Source: Flavobacterium sp. UGB4466
GTDB taxonomy: Bacteria; Bacteroidota; Bacteroidia; Flavobacteriales; Flavobacteriaceae
Direction of reading: 5' to 3'
NCBI RefSeq assembly: GCF_903469665.1
Contig: NZ_CAGKLC010000015.1
Span: forward strand, 9,092 to 72,041
DNA: 62,950 nucleotides
This document shows, piece after piece, positions 55,001 to 62,737 of the stretch (positions within the stretch are counted from its first letter, which is position 1; every line of letters begins with the position of its first letter). The notes under the pieces are model-generated. The model did no database searches. It was not told where the DNA came from and saw nothing but the letters and a program-made list of their open reading frames with translations. A program made the translations under genes and the position numbers.

Positions 55001-55086
55001 TGCGCGGTTAACGGAATGCTGAAAACGAATAGGCACAGCATCAATAATCTATTCAAAATAGGTTTGTTTTTTAGGTTTGTTTTCAT
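52081..55086 (-). CDS. Exported glycosidase-like protein with GH123-N/DUF6067-type domain
   Basis: A 1001-residue protein with a signal peptide (ending IPLTAQ). The N-terminal half is beta-rich and includes a DUF6067/GH123 N-terminal-like segment (RGEYLAFQLGVYALQNLDNVKV, IESKDINCINTDGTKYDG). Residues about 640-900 look like a TIM barrel: TGATVINIHHANAINPY, EKGLKVKIYNTVRE and a candidate catalytic VGIDGVYLDDVAFDR (about 763-777). It is followed by a C-terminal beta domain. GH123 enzymes are beta-N-acetylgalactosaminidases using an Asp-Glu pair; here the acidic pair is Asp-Asp, so activity and family are uncertain. The locus supports glycan degradation. Confidence 0.8.
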   Translation of the reverse strand: MKTNLKNKPILNRLLMLCLFVFSIPLTAQIKYSDGNDSWNPNLLGNHRVAVSFTGTGDVAKTTIEWRRRDEKPELKKIIVQDASGKTISNIKTADINREKGTIFFEPISGKGTYYVYYMPYLDEGDANYPKGVYAKPEDKADAQWLAKIKSNLTDNCTVTEIQSVNAFNSFYPMEVIATAAETKDLIAKNSGSSFLVFPEDRLYSIRMKNDLPQRWIQKGVQNTFSDTALRGEYLAFQLGVYALQNLDNVKVTFSNLISSTGAIIESKDINCINTDGTKYDGAIFTNTVSVSKGKVQALWCGINVPETAATGTYSGKATVIADGKSKDIVLQIKVTNEITKNGGIDSPEKMTRLKWLNSTLAQENTVIAPYTPLTVKDTEISLLGRKVVLGSNGFPTQIQTYFTPEMTTVGSKANDILSAPLAFHFLDASGKEALQWKNTGLKFLKKESGTVSWESISTAKSLQMDVHASLEFDGFLTYTVKITALEDAVFNDINFQMPIQPSSAKYMMGLGQKGGDRPANFDWKWDVAHKNQDGAWIGNVNSGLQFSLRDEKYSRPLNTNFYLQKPLLLPTSWGNENKGGITITPNSKSVLVNAYSGARNMKKGDVLYYNFNLLITPFHTINTDFQWDTKFYHKYSDIDTIAKTGATVINIHHANAINPYINYPFIEFKKMKSYIDEAHEKGLKVKIYNTVREVSNKAYETFALRSLGHEIYSPGKGGGFSWLQEHVGDDYIAAWFVPEIKDAAIVNSGMNRWHNYYVEGMNWLTQNVGIDGVYLDDVAFDRITMKRIKRVLTKDRHPGIIDLHSANQYNKSDGFNNSANLYMEHFPYINKLWFGEYFDYEKNNPDFFLTEVSGIPFGLMGEMLQDGGNPWRGMVYGMTNRMPWSHNADPRPVWKLWDTFGIKGSEMIGYWSENCPVKTSNDKVLATVYKKNGTALISIASWADTDVKVKLNIDWKKLGINPAKATITAPEVLNFQPAQTFTAKDEIPVSKGKGWLLIVK

Positions 55087-55097
55087 TGTTTTATTAT

Positions 55098-55170
55098 GTG
55101 AGTTGTGAGTTGTGAGTTATGAGTTGTGAGTTGTGAGTTATGAGTTATGAGTTATTAGTTACTAGTTATG
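55098..55170. repeat. GAGTTGTGAGTTATGAGTT word repeat
   Basis: About seven imperfect 9-10 bp words (GAGTTGT, GAGTTAT) lie directly upstream of the GH123-N-like gene. The complementary word is seen at 181-231. Confidence 0.75.
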
Positions 55171-55236
55171 GGTTTCGGACAATAAACCAAAACAAATAAA
55201 CGATTAAACAAATAAACAGTTAAACATATAACCATA

Positions 55237-56226
55237 CTAATATACCGCTTTCCATCCATTTTTTTTCCAATAGGCAATTATGGGTTTGTAGGGGCCGTAT
55301 TTGTGTTGTTCTTCTGAGAAGTTATCACTGAAAGGACTGTGTGCATAGTCAATAGGTTTCCCCATTTTATTAGGGTAATCAAATGTTTTGGGGTTAGGTC
55401 TGTCGTGTACGGAATCATCATTTACATAGGCTGCAATATCGAGTGCCTGTAAGTCGGTGAGATATGGTTTTCCCAGGCTGACTTTATCGTATGGCATATT
55501 GCTTTTTAGCCATTGTGCCTGTTTGATTACTCTGTGCATGCTTGAACCGGGCTGATAGCCGTATTGTCCCCAAAGCGGCGGGTAGGTGTAGCCTGATTGG
55601 TCGGCATTGTACCGACCTTCACCGTTGTTTCCGTGGCAGCGGGCACAATTTTCGATAAACAGGGCTTTTCCTCGTTCAGGGCTTGCGGCTACATCCGGAA
55701 ATTCAATTTCCAGATTTTTGGCGCCTTTGAAACCTCCATCTTTCGGAACAAATTTGCTGATCCATTTAAAGTAGGATAAAAAAGCGATCATTTCTTTACT
55801 GTCGAGCGGGAGCGGTTTCCCGGAATGTGGACGCATGATACAATTGTTAACCCTTTCGGCCAGAGTAAGGACCTTATTTTCACGTCCGCGATACTGTGGA
55901 TAATTGTCGTGTGATGCCATTAAATTAAAGGCATAAGGTTTTGTTCCTGCATCTTGGTGGCAGTTGGTACAATTCATCTTGTTGCCTAAATATTTTCCTT
56001 TGATGCCGTTTGGACCAATATAATAAGCGGTTTTTAGCATTAACTCTCTACCGTAACGAACGGATTCTCCAAATGGATCGTCCGGAATTTTTGAGGTGTC
56101 AATGGTAATATACGAATCATCATCAGCAGTTTTGTTTGCTAATGTCTGCGAGTTGGTAGTATTGCACAAATTGAAAACAACAATCGGCAATGCTGCAAAC
56201 AGACCAATAAGGATTATTTTTTTCAT
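55237..56226 (-). CDS. Diheme c-type cytochrome, TsdA-like
   Basis: A 329-residue exported cytochrome with two heme sites, CTNCH (86-90) and CARCH (194-198). The first domain has the TsdA pattern: NCTNCHQDAGTKPY, LAERVNNCIMR and SGKPLPLDSKEMIAFLSY. Cys129 is at the place of the unusual axial Cys ligand of TsdA heme 1. Met244 (KSNMP) can ligate heme 2. TsdA enzymes interconvert thiosulfate and tetrathionate, so this may act on sulfur compounds or just carry electrons. The N-terminus is hydrophobic with a Cys at 21 but a poor lipobox. It lies 25 bp after the sulfotransferase-like gene, likely in one operon. Confidence 0.85.
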   Translation of the reverse strand: MKKIILIGLFAALPIVVFNLCNTTNSQTLANKTADDDSYITIDTSKIPDDPFGESVRYGRELMLKTAYYIGPNGIKGKYLGNKMNCTNCHQDAGTKPYAFNLMASHDNYPQYRGRENKVLTLAERVNNCIMRPHSGKPLPLDSKEMIAFLSYFKWISKFVPKDGGFKGAKNLEIEFPDVAASPERGKALFIENCARCHGNNGEGRYNADQSGYTYPPLWGQYGYQPGSSMHRVIKQAQWLKSNMPYDKVSLGKPYLTDLQALDIAAYVNDDSVHDRPNPKTFDYPNKMGKPIDYAHSPFSDNFSEEQHKYGPYKPIIAYWKKNGWKAVY

Positions 56227-56251
56227 GTTTTTTATTTTTTAAAGACTGCCT

Positions 56252-57664
56252 TTAATTCAACAGAAACGGTTTTAAGTTTTCTTCAGGAATGAATTGCACC
56301 CGATAAGGCGGAATTTCAGATTCTAATGCCCATAATAAAACTCCTTTTTTATTGGTTAAAACCGTAATATGTCTTTTGGAACAACAAGCCAAAATGAGTT
56401 CTTTATTGATCATATAAGCACTTCCCATTCTGTCGTTGTAAACGTCTTTTGGCAATAGGATGTGGAAATCCAGTTTTACGGTTTTACCTTTTTCATCTAC
56501 TTTTAGTGCAAAAACAGAAGATTGTTTTTTGTCGACTCCGTTGTCAAAAAACATCAGACTGCCTTCGGGATTGATGTGGGCGGCGTGTGCCTGAGAGAAA
56601 TCGCTGTCTTGCGACATTTTAAGATTTCCTCCTCTCCCTAATTTCCAGAGTACTTTTCCAGTTCTGGCATCTATTTTCCAGATTTGACCGTTGTTGTAAA
56701 ACGAGATCAGGAAATTACCGTCTTTATCATAGTTTAAACTGTTGGCATGCATCCAGTCTTTTTTGGTTTTGAGTAGTTTTTTGTCTTTCATGGGATCTAA
56801 ATCGTCAAAAACGCTCCATTTCCAAAGCTGTTTTCCTTTTTTGTCCAAAATCAGAATCCCGTCGCCATTAATCGTGTCTTTTTGTTTTCCGCCAATAGAA
56901 CTTAGATCGGTTATTCTTTGATCGACAAATAAAGTGACAATTTCGTTAGCCGATTTTTTGATGATTTCGTGATGAATTACCTGTTTTAAATCGCCTTGTC
57001 CCTTTTTGATATGGGTTAGGGTATCGCCTTGTAAGTTGATTTCAAGTATCTCACTTCCATAACTTGTGGGTTCGTCATTTTTTCCCAGAATGGCAATGAT
57101 ACTTTGTTCTTTGGTAAAATGAGTTACTTTAAACCCTGTTCCTTCAACGGTATGATACCATCTTAAGTTACCTTTATAATCTACAATATAAGCAACGCCC
57201 GGTGTTTCTCTTTTGGCCAAAAGCATAAAACCTTTTTTGAAATTTTCCGGCACCAGTTCCGGTTTCGGACAGTTTGCTTTGAATTGTTTTTGTAACCATT
57301 CCGGTAATTTTCTAGATTTGAAGGTATATATTTTACTACTGTCTTTTTCCTGCCCATTGCTCGTAATTAACTGAAAATGATATTGAGTTTCAGGAGTAAT
57401 GTTGCAAAGGACCAAAGAATGAGACAGACCAGCTTTTGAAACTGGAGAGCTTATTCTATTTTTTGTGTCTTTTTGAGCAGGCCAATACTCGGCATAGACC
57501 TGAACATTTTCGTTCGTAGTCACATCGATCTGAATTTTCAATTCGTTGTTGCCATGAATGCCAATATTGATGTTCGTTACAGGAGTTCCCTGTTTTTTAG
57601 AACAGCTTACCAAAATAAGCAGGATCCAAATAAATACTCCTTTTGCTATTACATTTTTAATCAT
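56252..57664 (-). CDS. Aryl-sulfate sulfotransferase-like lipoprotein
   Basis: A 470-residue lipoprotein (LVSC, Cys21). An N-terminal beta domain (about 28-118) like the ASST N-domain or a fibronectin-type fold is followed by a six-bladed propeller with repeats ending in W (GNLRWYH, KQLWKWS, GKVLWKLG, GVLLWALE). Histidines HHE (231-233), MHANS (305-309) and AHAAH (360-363 region) match places of active-site residues of arylsulfate sulfotransferase. Such enzymes move sulfate between phenols without PAPS. It sits between susD and the cytochrome gene, which hints at sulfated or phenolic decorations on the substrate. Activity is not proven. Confidence 0.85.
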   Translation of the reverse strand: MIKNVIAKGVFIWILLILVSCSKKQGTPVTNINIGIHGNNELKIQIDVTTNENVQVYAEYWPAQKDTKNRISSPVSKAGLSHSLVLCNITPETQYHFQLITSNGQEKDSSKIYTFKSRKLPEWLQKQFKANCPKPELVPENFKKGFMLLAKRETPGVAYIVDYKGNLRWYHTVEGTGFKVTHFTKEQSIIAILGKNDEPTSYGSEILEINLQGDTLTHIKKGQGDLKQVIHHEIIKKSANEIVTLFVDQRITDLSSIGGKQKDTINGDGILILDKKGKQLWKWSVFDDLDPMKDKKLLKTKKDWMHANSLNYDKDGNFLISFYNNGQIWKIDARTGKVLWKLGRGGNLKMSQDSDFSQAHAAHINPEGSLMFFDNGVDKKQSSVFALKVDEKGKTVKLDFHILLPKDVYNDRMGSAYMINKELILACCSKRHITVLTNKKGVLLWALESEIPPYRVQFIPEENLKPFLLN

Positions 57665-57711
57665 CTGAAAGGCTTCTTTTATGAAACAGATAAATTATAC
57701 TGTTTATAGTT

Positions 57712-57756
57712 AAAAATCAGGAACAGTCAGGTATTTCAAAACCCGCTGTTCCTGAT
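57712..57756 (-). terminator. Terminator-like hairpin after susD, module A
   Basis: ATCAGGAACAG (57716-57726) pairs perfectly with CTGTTCCTGAT (57746-57756), and the minus strand continues with five T. It lies in the 102-bp gap after susD, so it may limit transcription of the downstream genes. Confidence 0.75.
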
Positions 57757-57766
57757 CTGATTTCTG

Positions 57767-59278
57767 TTATTGTCTGTCGGCATTACTCAGGTTCGGATTT
57801 AAGTCGACCTGACTTTGCGGATAGGTGTAATATTTGTTTTTAGGCATGGTGATAGGTGCGGTTTCTCCAACTCTTACGTGATAGGCATTTACCAGAACAT
57901 CAAACTTATTCATTCGGATTAGATCCTGACGGCGCTTTCCTTCATAGAACAATTCCCATCCTCTTTCTTGCAAAATAGCATCTCGTAATGAAGTTTTATT
58001 ATAATCGGATAAAACCAGCAGTTTGGCATGTGATCTTCCTTTTACCTGATTGATGAGGTCTATGGCTTCGGCAGTTGGGCCGTTTATTTCGTTTAAGGCT
58101 TCGGCTCTGCTCAGCAATACATCAGCATAACGCAATATGTTTACGCTGTGACCATCATAATAAGTTGTCGTTTCATCATCGGCATATTTTCGGGTCGATA
58201 CGTCAGGCATATAAAACTCTCCTTTTGGTGGCTGTGCTCCTAAGGAAGGTGCTTGTTTGTGAAGCAATTTATCAGTACCCATAAACTCCGGGAAGAAGCA
58301 TTTTTTTCGATCGTCTTCATTTCCAAAAGTATTGTAGAAGTCCCAGTTTACGGTATAATACTGCCATCTGTTTTCGACAACCGGATGATCGATAGGACCA
58401 AAGTGGTTCAGAAGTTCCGTTCCGTTTACATTGGCATCGCTAAGAGACGAAAAGATGTTTTCACTGCACCATTTGTTACTTTCTTTAAAAAGCCCCAAAT
58501 AAGTAGGGAACAGGCTGTACTCGTTGAGGTTCATGACTTGTTGTGTAAGCGAGGCTACTTTTTGCCAGTCACGATTTCGCAAATATAATTTTGCCAATAA
58601 CGTTAAGGCAGCTCCTTTTGTAGCACGACCTACATCGTTACTTTCATAAATTGCATTTTTCTTGTAGTTAACGGGTAAAACGGCAGCAACATCATTCAAA
58701 TCTTTAATTAAAAGCGCTTCTATAGTTTCAACAGAAGAAGGCGGTGTTTGCTCCAGATAGTTTGGATTGTCTAAGTTGGCTTCTGTTACAAGGATAACAG
58801 GTCCCCACGCGTCTGTTAAATCCATATAAGCAGAAGCTCTTAAAAATTTAGCCTCGGCTATAAACTGAGTTTTTTCAGCTTCTGTAATGCCGCTCATTTT
58901 TGAAATATTAAAAATCGCAAAATTGGCGTTGGCTACCAGTTTGTACATGGCATTCCAGTCTTCCAAAAGCAGACCATTGGCAGAATTCCAAAGTCCTAAA
59001 GATAATTGCCCGGGGTCACCACCGTACTGGCAGTGTCCTAAATCTGTGGCAATATCAGTCAAAGCAAAATGCCTTGTTGCCCAATACGAGAAGTTGTCTC
59101 CCACAGAAGGGCCTTTTAATCTTCCATAAATAGAATTAATAGAAGCGATAGCATCCGATTTGGTTTGAAATCCATTAGTATCGGTCAAACTGCTGTATAC
59201 GGTAGGATCAAGATCGTCATTGCATGAAAATTGCAAACCTGCTGTCAGTAAGAGGAATATGATTGTATATTTTTTCAT
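57767..59278 (-). CDS. SusD-like outer-membrane glycan-binding lipoprotein (module A)
   Basis: A 503-residue RagB/SusD family lipoprotein (FSC, Cys19). The start (CNDDLDPTVYSSLTD then AIASINSIYGRLKG), the helical core (FIAEAKFLRASAYMDLTDAWG; KGAALTLLAKLYLRNRDW) and the C-terminal ERGWELFYEGKRRQDLIRMNKF motif are intact. It should bind glycan at the surface and act as lid for the SusC 36 bp upstream. It is shorter than the module B SusD and not closely similar, so ligand specificity probably differs. It is followed by a terminator-like hairpin before the sulfotransferase-like gene. Confidence 0.95.
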   Translation of the reverse strand: MKKYTIIFLLLTAGLQFSCNDDLDPTVYSSLTDTNGFQTKSDAIASINSIYGRLKGPSVGDNFSYWATRHFALTDIATDLGHCQYGGDPGQLSLGLWNSANGLLLEDWNAMYKLVANANFAIFNISKMSGITEAEKTQFIAEAKFLRASAYMDLTDAWGPVILVTEANLDNPNYLEQTPPSSVETIEALLIKDLNDVAAVLPVNYKKNAIYESNDVGRATKGAALTLLAKLYLRNRDWQKVASLTQQVMNLNEYSLFPTYLGLFKESNKWCSENIFSSLSDANVNGTELLNHFGPIDHPVVENRWQYYTVNWDFYNTFGNEDDRKKCFFPEFMGTDKLLHKQAPSLGAQPPKGEFYMPDVSTRKYADDETTTYYDGHSVNILRYADVLLSRAEALNEINGPTAEAIDLINQVKGRSHAKLLVLSDYNKTSLRDAILQERGWELFYEGKRRQDLIRMNKFDVLVNAYHVRVGETAPITMPKNKYYTYPQSQVDLNPNLSNADRQ

Positions 59279-59314
59279 TTTAATAAATTTAATGTTACTA
59301 AAAAAGCTTTTAGA

Positions 59315-62300
59315 CTAATGAATGGCAACCTTAATACCCAAAATGATGGTTCGTGAAGCCGGGAATGAATTGAAATCGATTCCTCCTCCTAAGTTTTGTT
59401 TGGTAGTATCGTTGGTGAAATGTCCGTTTACCTCAGGATCATTTCCGGAATAATTCGTAATGGTCAATAAGTTTTGTCCAATGGCATACAATCTGATATT
59501 GTCTACAAATTTGAGTGGTTTTAAAACACTTTCAGGAATAGTATATCCGATAGAAAGGTTTTTTAGGCGCAGGTAAGAGGCTTCTTCTACAAATTTTGAA
59601 TTGACATAACTTCCATAAGTACTTTTGTAATAGCCGTCTCTTGGAACATCTGTATTTTCATTCGTACCGGCTACCCAGCGGTTTAAAGCATCTGTACTGG
59701 TTGTTGATTCTCCAACCATTCGGGTCATGTTGTAAACCGAATAATCAAAAGCTCCCTGAAAAAAGATGTTCAGATCGAAGTTTCCAATTTTAAAATCATT
59801 GTTAAGCCCAAGAGTATAATGAGGTGTTGAATTGCCTAAATAAGTTCTGTCGTTTACGGTAATTGCACCGTCTCCGTCTAAGTCTTCATATTTTGGATCA
59901 CCCGGTTTAGACAAAGGCTGCGGAGCATATACTTCTCCGGTTTTGATTACTCCGGCATATTTAAAACCATATAAAACGCCCATTTCTCTGCCCGGTTCCA
60001 GTCTGGTAAATTCGCGTCCCGAAACTGTTCCGCTTGGATTAGAAGTATTCTGACTGATGATAGACACATTATCGGCAAGTGAAACGACTTCTTGTTTGTT
60101 GTAAGCCACATTTAGTGAAGTGGTCCACAAGAAATGATCATTTCTGAAATTAGTACTGGTAATTCCCAATTCAATACCTTTGTTGTCAATCACTCCGGAA
60201 TTGATGGTTTGTGTATTAAAACCCCACCATCCGCCAATAGGGACTCTGATAAGAGCATCGGTAGTTCTTTTTTTATACACATCGATTGTTGCGGTTATTC
60301 GGTCATTAAAAAGCCCCATGTCCAATCCAATGTCAGTCTGAGTGGTTTGTTCCCATTTTAAGTCTTTATTGGCTAAATTGGCAGGTTCCGTACCATTAAC
60401 AAAATTTCCATCGCCAATAGTTACTCCCCAGGCTCTTAAGGTTGGCATGAAAGCATAATCTCCAATACCATCCGCTCCTGTAACACCATAGCTAACTCTT
60501 AACTTAAGATCAGAGACAGTTTTGGAGTTTTGCATAAAAGATTCGTTAGATATTTTCCATGCTACTGCTCCTGAAGGGAATATTCCGAAAGAGTTATTGC
60601 TTCCAAAACGGGAAGAACCGTCTTTTCTTAAGGTAAATGCAGCCAGATATCGATCACTGAAAGAATAATTTAGCCTTCCAAAATAAGAAGTCAGCTTTGT
60701 TTCGATTTTTTCAGTCTCGGGTTTCAAATAAACCGCTGCTGCGTCAAGGTTGTGATAGGTTAATGCATCGTTAGAAAAACCGGTTCCGGCCGCTCTCAAA
60801 AACTCATACGTATCTTTTTGATTCGACGTACCAATCATGGCACTCATCGAATGTTCCTTAATATTGAATTTATAAGTTAGGTATTGCTCTGTACTCCATC
60901 TGAAATAAGTTTTGTTTTCCTCAGATCCTGATCCTTTTAAAGCAGCTCCAGCCACCAACGTTCTTGGGGTGTATCTTCCTTCAATATTTTCCTGCCATTC
61001 CGCACCCGCTCCAAAATGATAGGTTAGTCCTTTAATGATTTCATAGTCCAAAAACATATTTCCGTTGACCAATCTGTTGATGATATGATCGGTTGGTTCT
61101 AACAAAAGTGCCAAAGCATTGTCTTTCCCCTGAAATTTGTAATAAGAACCGTCGGGATTGTAAATTGGAATAGTTGGTGGGGCGGTCTGGATAGAAAACA
61201 GTGGGGATAAAATATTATCTCCAAAATCGCTATTGTTTCCCTCACTGGCAGCTCCGTAAATGTTTGTACCAACGTTTAGTTTGTCATTAAATCTTTTTTC
61301 GCCTCCCATTCTCACACTGTATCTTTTAAAATCAGTATTTTCGATAGCTCCGGTTTGTTTGATGTAGTTTCCGGAAAGGAAAAATTTAGAGGTTTTGTCA
61401 CTTCCGCTAAAAGTAATGGTTCTGTTTAGTACTTCTCCGGGGCGTGTTGCGGCTTTAAACCAATTGGTATTGGCAACAGGGAAATCGGAAGAAAAAACAG
61501 GAGGCCTGCCATTCTCTTTCGCAATAGCATTTTGAATGTCGGCATATTGCTGTCCGTTGATAAGAGAAGGTTCCTTGATAATGCTTTGAAAACCATCTGA
61601 GATTTCGGCTTCAATCTGCATCTTACCTGATTTTCCTTTTTTAGTCGTAATCAGGATAACTCCATTTGCGCCTCTTGAGCCATAAATAGCGGTCGAGGAG
61701 GCGTCTTTTAGAATTTGAATGTTTTCAATGTCGTTTGGACTGATAGAGGCTCCTGTACTGGTAATGAAACCGTCTACAACATACAAAGGCGAATTAGAAT
61801 TGTTAAGAGAATTTCCACCTCTAATAACAATCGAAGGATTGGTTCCCGGAGCGTAGCTGTTTTGCTGCACCTGAACTCCCGAAGCACGCCCTTGCAGAGC
61901 CTGACCAACATTCGAAATAGTACCTCCTAAGTTTAAGTTGTCTTTGCCAATAGAACTCACAGAACCCGTAAGGTCTTTTTTCTTGGCTTTTCCGTATCCT
62001 ATAACTATTTCTTCTAATTTTTGTCCCGCCTCTTTGAGGACAATTTTTAAAGGCGAGCTTCCAACGGTTACTTCCTGATCTTCCATACCAACGTAGGAAA
62101 TGATAAGTTTCGTTACATTATCAGCGACAGTAATGGCAAAACTTCCGTCTGCATCTGTCTGCACTCCGGTACGGCTTCCTTTTACAACAACATTTGCTCC
62201 GGCGATAGGAAGTCCGTTTTGATCGGTTACTTTACCCTTGACTGTTTTTTCAAAAAAGAATGCAATATCAGTTCTGCGATTTATTCTTACGGCTGAGGTT

Positions 62301-62413
62301 GCTGAAACCTGGACGGTAAAAACGAATACTAAAAAAAGGGTGAGTTTAATCTCTGTACCGTGAAGATTTTTTAGCCTAAAATCTTCAGGTCTTTTTTTGG
62401 TTAAAAATTTCAT
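59315..62413 (-). CDS. SusC-like TonB-dependent transporter (module A)
   Basis: A 1032-residue outer-membrane transporter. The N-terminus carries a long signal region, a carboxypeptidase-D-like domain (about 57-130; VKGKVTDQNGLPIAGANVVV), the plug (ALQGRASGVQVQQNSYAPGTNPS, AIYGSRGANGVILITTKKGK) and the barrel ending SRTIILGIKVAIH. It imports oligosaccharides with the downstream SusD, powered by TonB. The promoter (62654-62684) and the dyad pair (62701-62737) match those of the module B susC in base sequence and geometry. Confidence 0.96.
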   Translation of the reverse strand: MKFLTKKRPEDFRLKNLHGTEIKLTLFLVFVFTVQVSATSAVRINRRTDIAFFFEKTVKGKVTDQNGLPIAGANVVVKGSRTGVQTDADGSFAITVADNVTKLIISYVGMEDQEVTVGSSPLKIVLKEAGQKLEEIVIGYGKAKKKDLTGSVSSIGKDNLNLGGTISNVGQALQGRASGVQVQQNSYAPGTNPSIVIRGGNSLNNSNSPLYVVDGFITSTGASISPNDIENIQILKDASSTAIYGSRGANGVILITTKKGKSGKMQIEAEISDGFQSIIKEPSLINGQQYADIQNAIAKENGRPPVFSSDFPVANTNWFKAATRPGEVLNRTITFSGSDKTSKFFLSGNYIKQTGAIENTDFKRYSVRMGGEKRFNDKLNVGTNIYGAASEGNNSDFGDNILSPLFSIQTAPPTIPIYNPDGSYYKFQGKDNALALLLEPTDHIINRLVNGNMFLDYEIIKGLTYHFGAGAEWQENIEGRYTPRTLVAGAALKGSGSEENKTYFRWSTEQYLTYKFNIKEHSMSAMIGTSNQKDTYEFLRAAGTGFSNDALTYHNLDAAAVYLKPETEKIETKLTSYFGRLNYSFSDRYLAAFTLRKDGSSRFGSNNSFGIFPSGAVAWKISNESFMQNSKTVSDLKLRVSYGVTGADGIGDYAFMPTLRAWGVTIGDGNFVNGTEPANLANKDLKWEQTTQTDIGLDMGLFNDRITATIDVYKKRTTDALIRVPIGGWWGFNTQTINSGVIDNKGIELGITSTNFRNDHFLWTTSLNVAYNKQEVVSLADNVSIISQNTSNPSGTVSGREFTRLEPGREMGVLYGFKYAGVIKTGEVYAPQPLSKPGDPKYEDLDGDGAITVNDRTYLGNSTPHYTLGLNNDFKIGNFDLNIFFQGAFDYSVYNMTRMVGESTTSTDALNRWVAGTNENTDVPRDGYYKSTYGSYVNSKFVEEASYLRLKNLSIGYTIPESVLKPLKFVDNIRLYAIGQNLLTITNYSGNDPEVNGHFTNDTTKQNLGGGIDFNSFPASRTIILGIKVAIH

Positions 62414-62653
62414 ACTTAAAAATTGAGTTTGGTTAATGTTTATTTGTTTTTTTTCGTTTGTAAGCTTTTGGAATTCTTTTTTGAGATAATTTTTGATTTA
62501 TAATTTATCTTCTGACGAAATGGTTTAAAAACAACTGCCGTTCTGTTTTACTCTTTTTGTATGTGGTATTTTTTTAGTTTTTCTGTTTTTTTGGGGAGGT
62601 GAAAAACGACTGAAAAATGTATTAATTAACTTGGTTTTAAGATTATTATGAAA

Positions 62654-62684
62654 CGAATCTATAGATTATATTTTTATAAAACAA
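62654..62684 (-). promoter_or_regulatory. susC promoter, module A
   Basis: On the minus strand, TTG (62682-62684), a 20-nt spacer and TAGATTCG (62654-62661). The shared spacer core AAAAATATAATC matches the module B promoter. The predicted leader is about 230 nt. Confidence 0.7.
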
Positions 62685-62700
62685 GAAAAATGAATAAAAA

Positions 62701-62737
62701 TGTGCTCGAACACATTAAAAAAATGTTCTCGAGCACA
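62701..62737 (-). promoter_or_regulatory. Paired operator dyads upstream of susC, module A
   Basis: TGTGCTCGAACACA (62701-62714) is identical to the module B near site, and TGTTCTCGAGCACA (62724-62737) is identical to its far site. Centre spacing (23 bp) and distance to the -33 box (16 bp) are equal. The intervening bases differ, which shows that the sites themselves are what is conserved. Confidence 0.78.
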
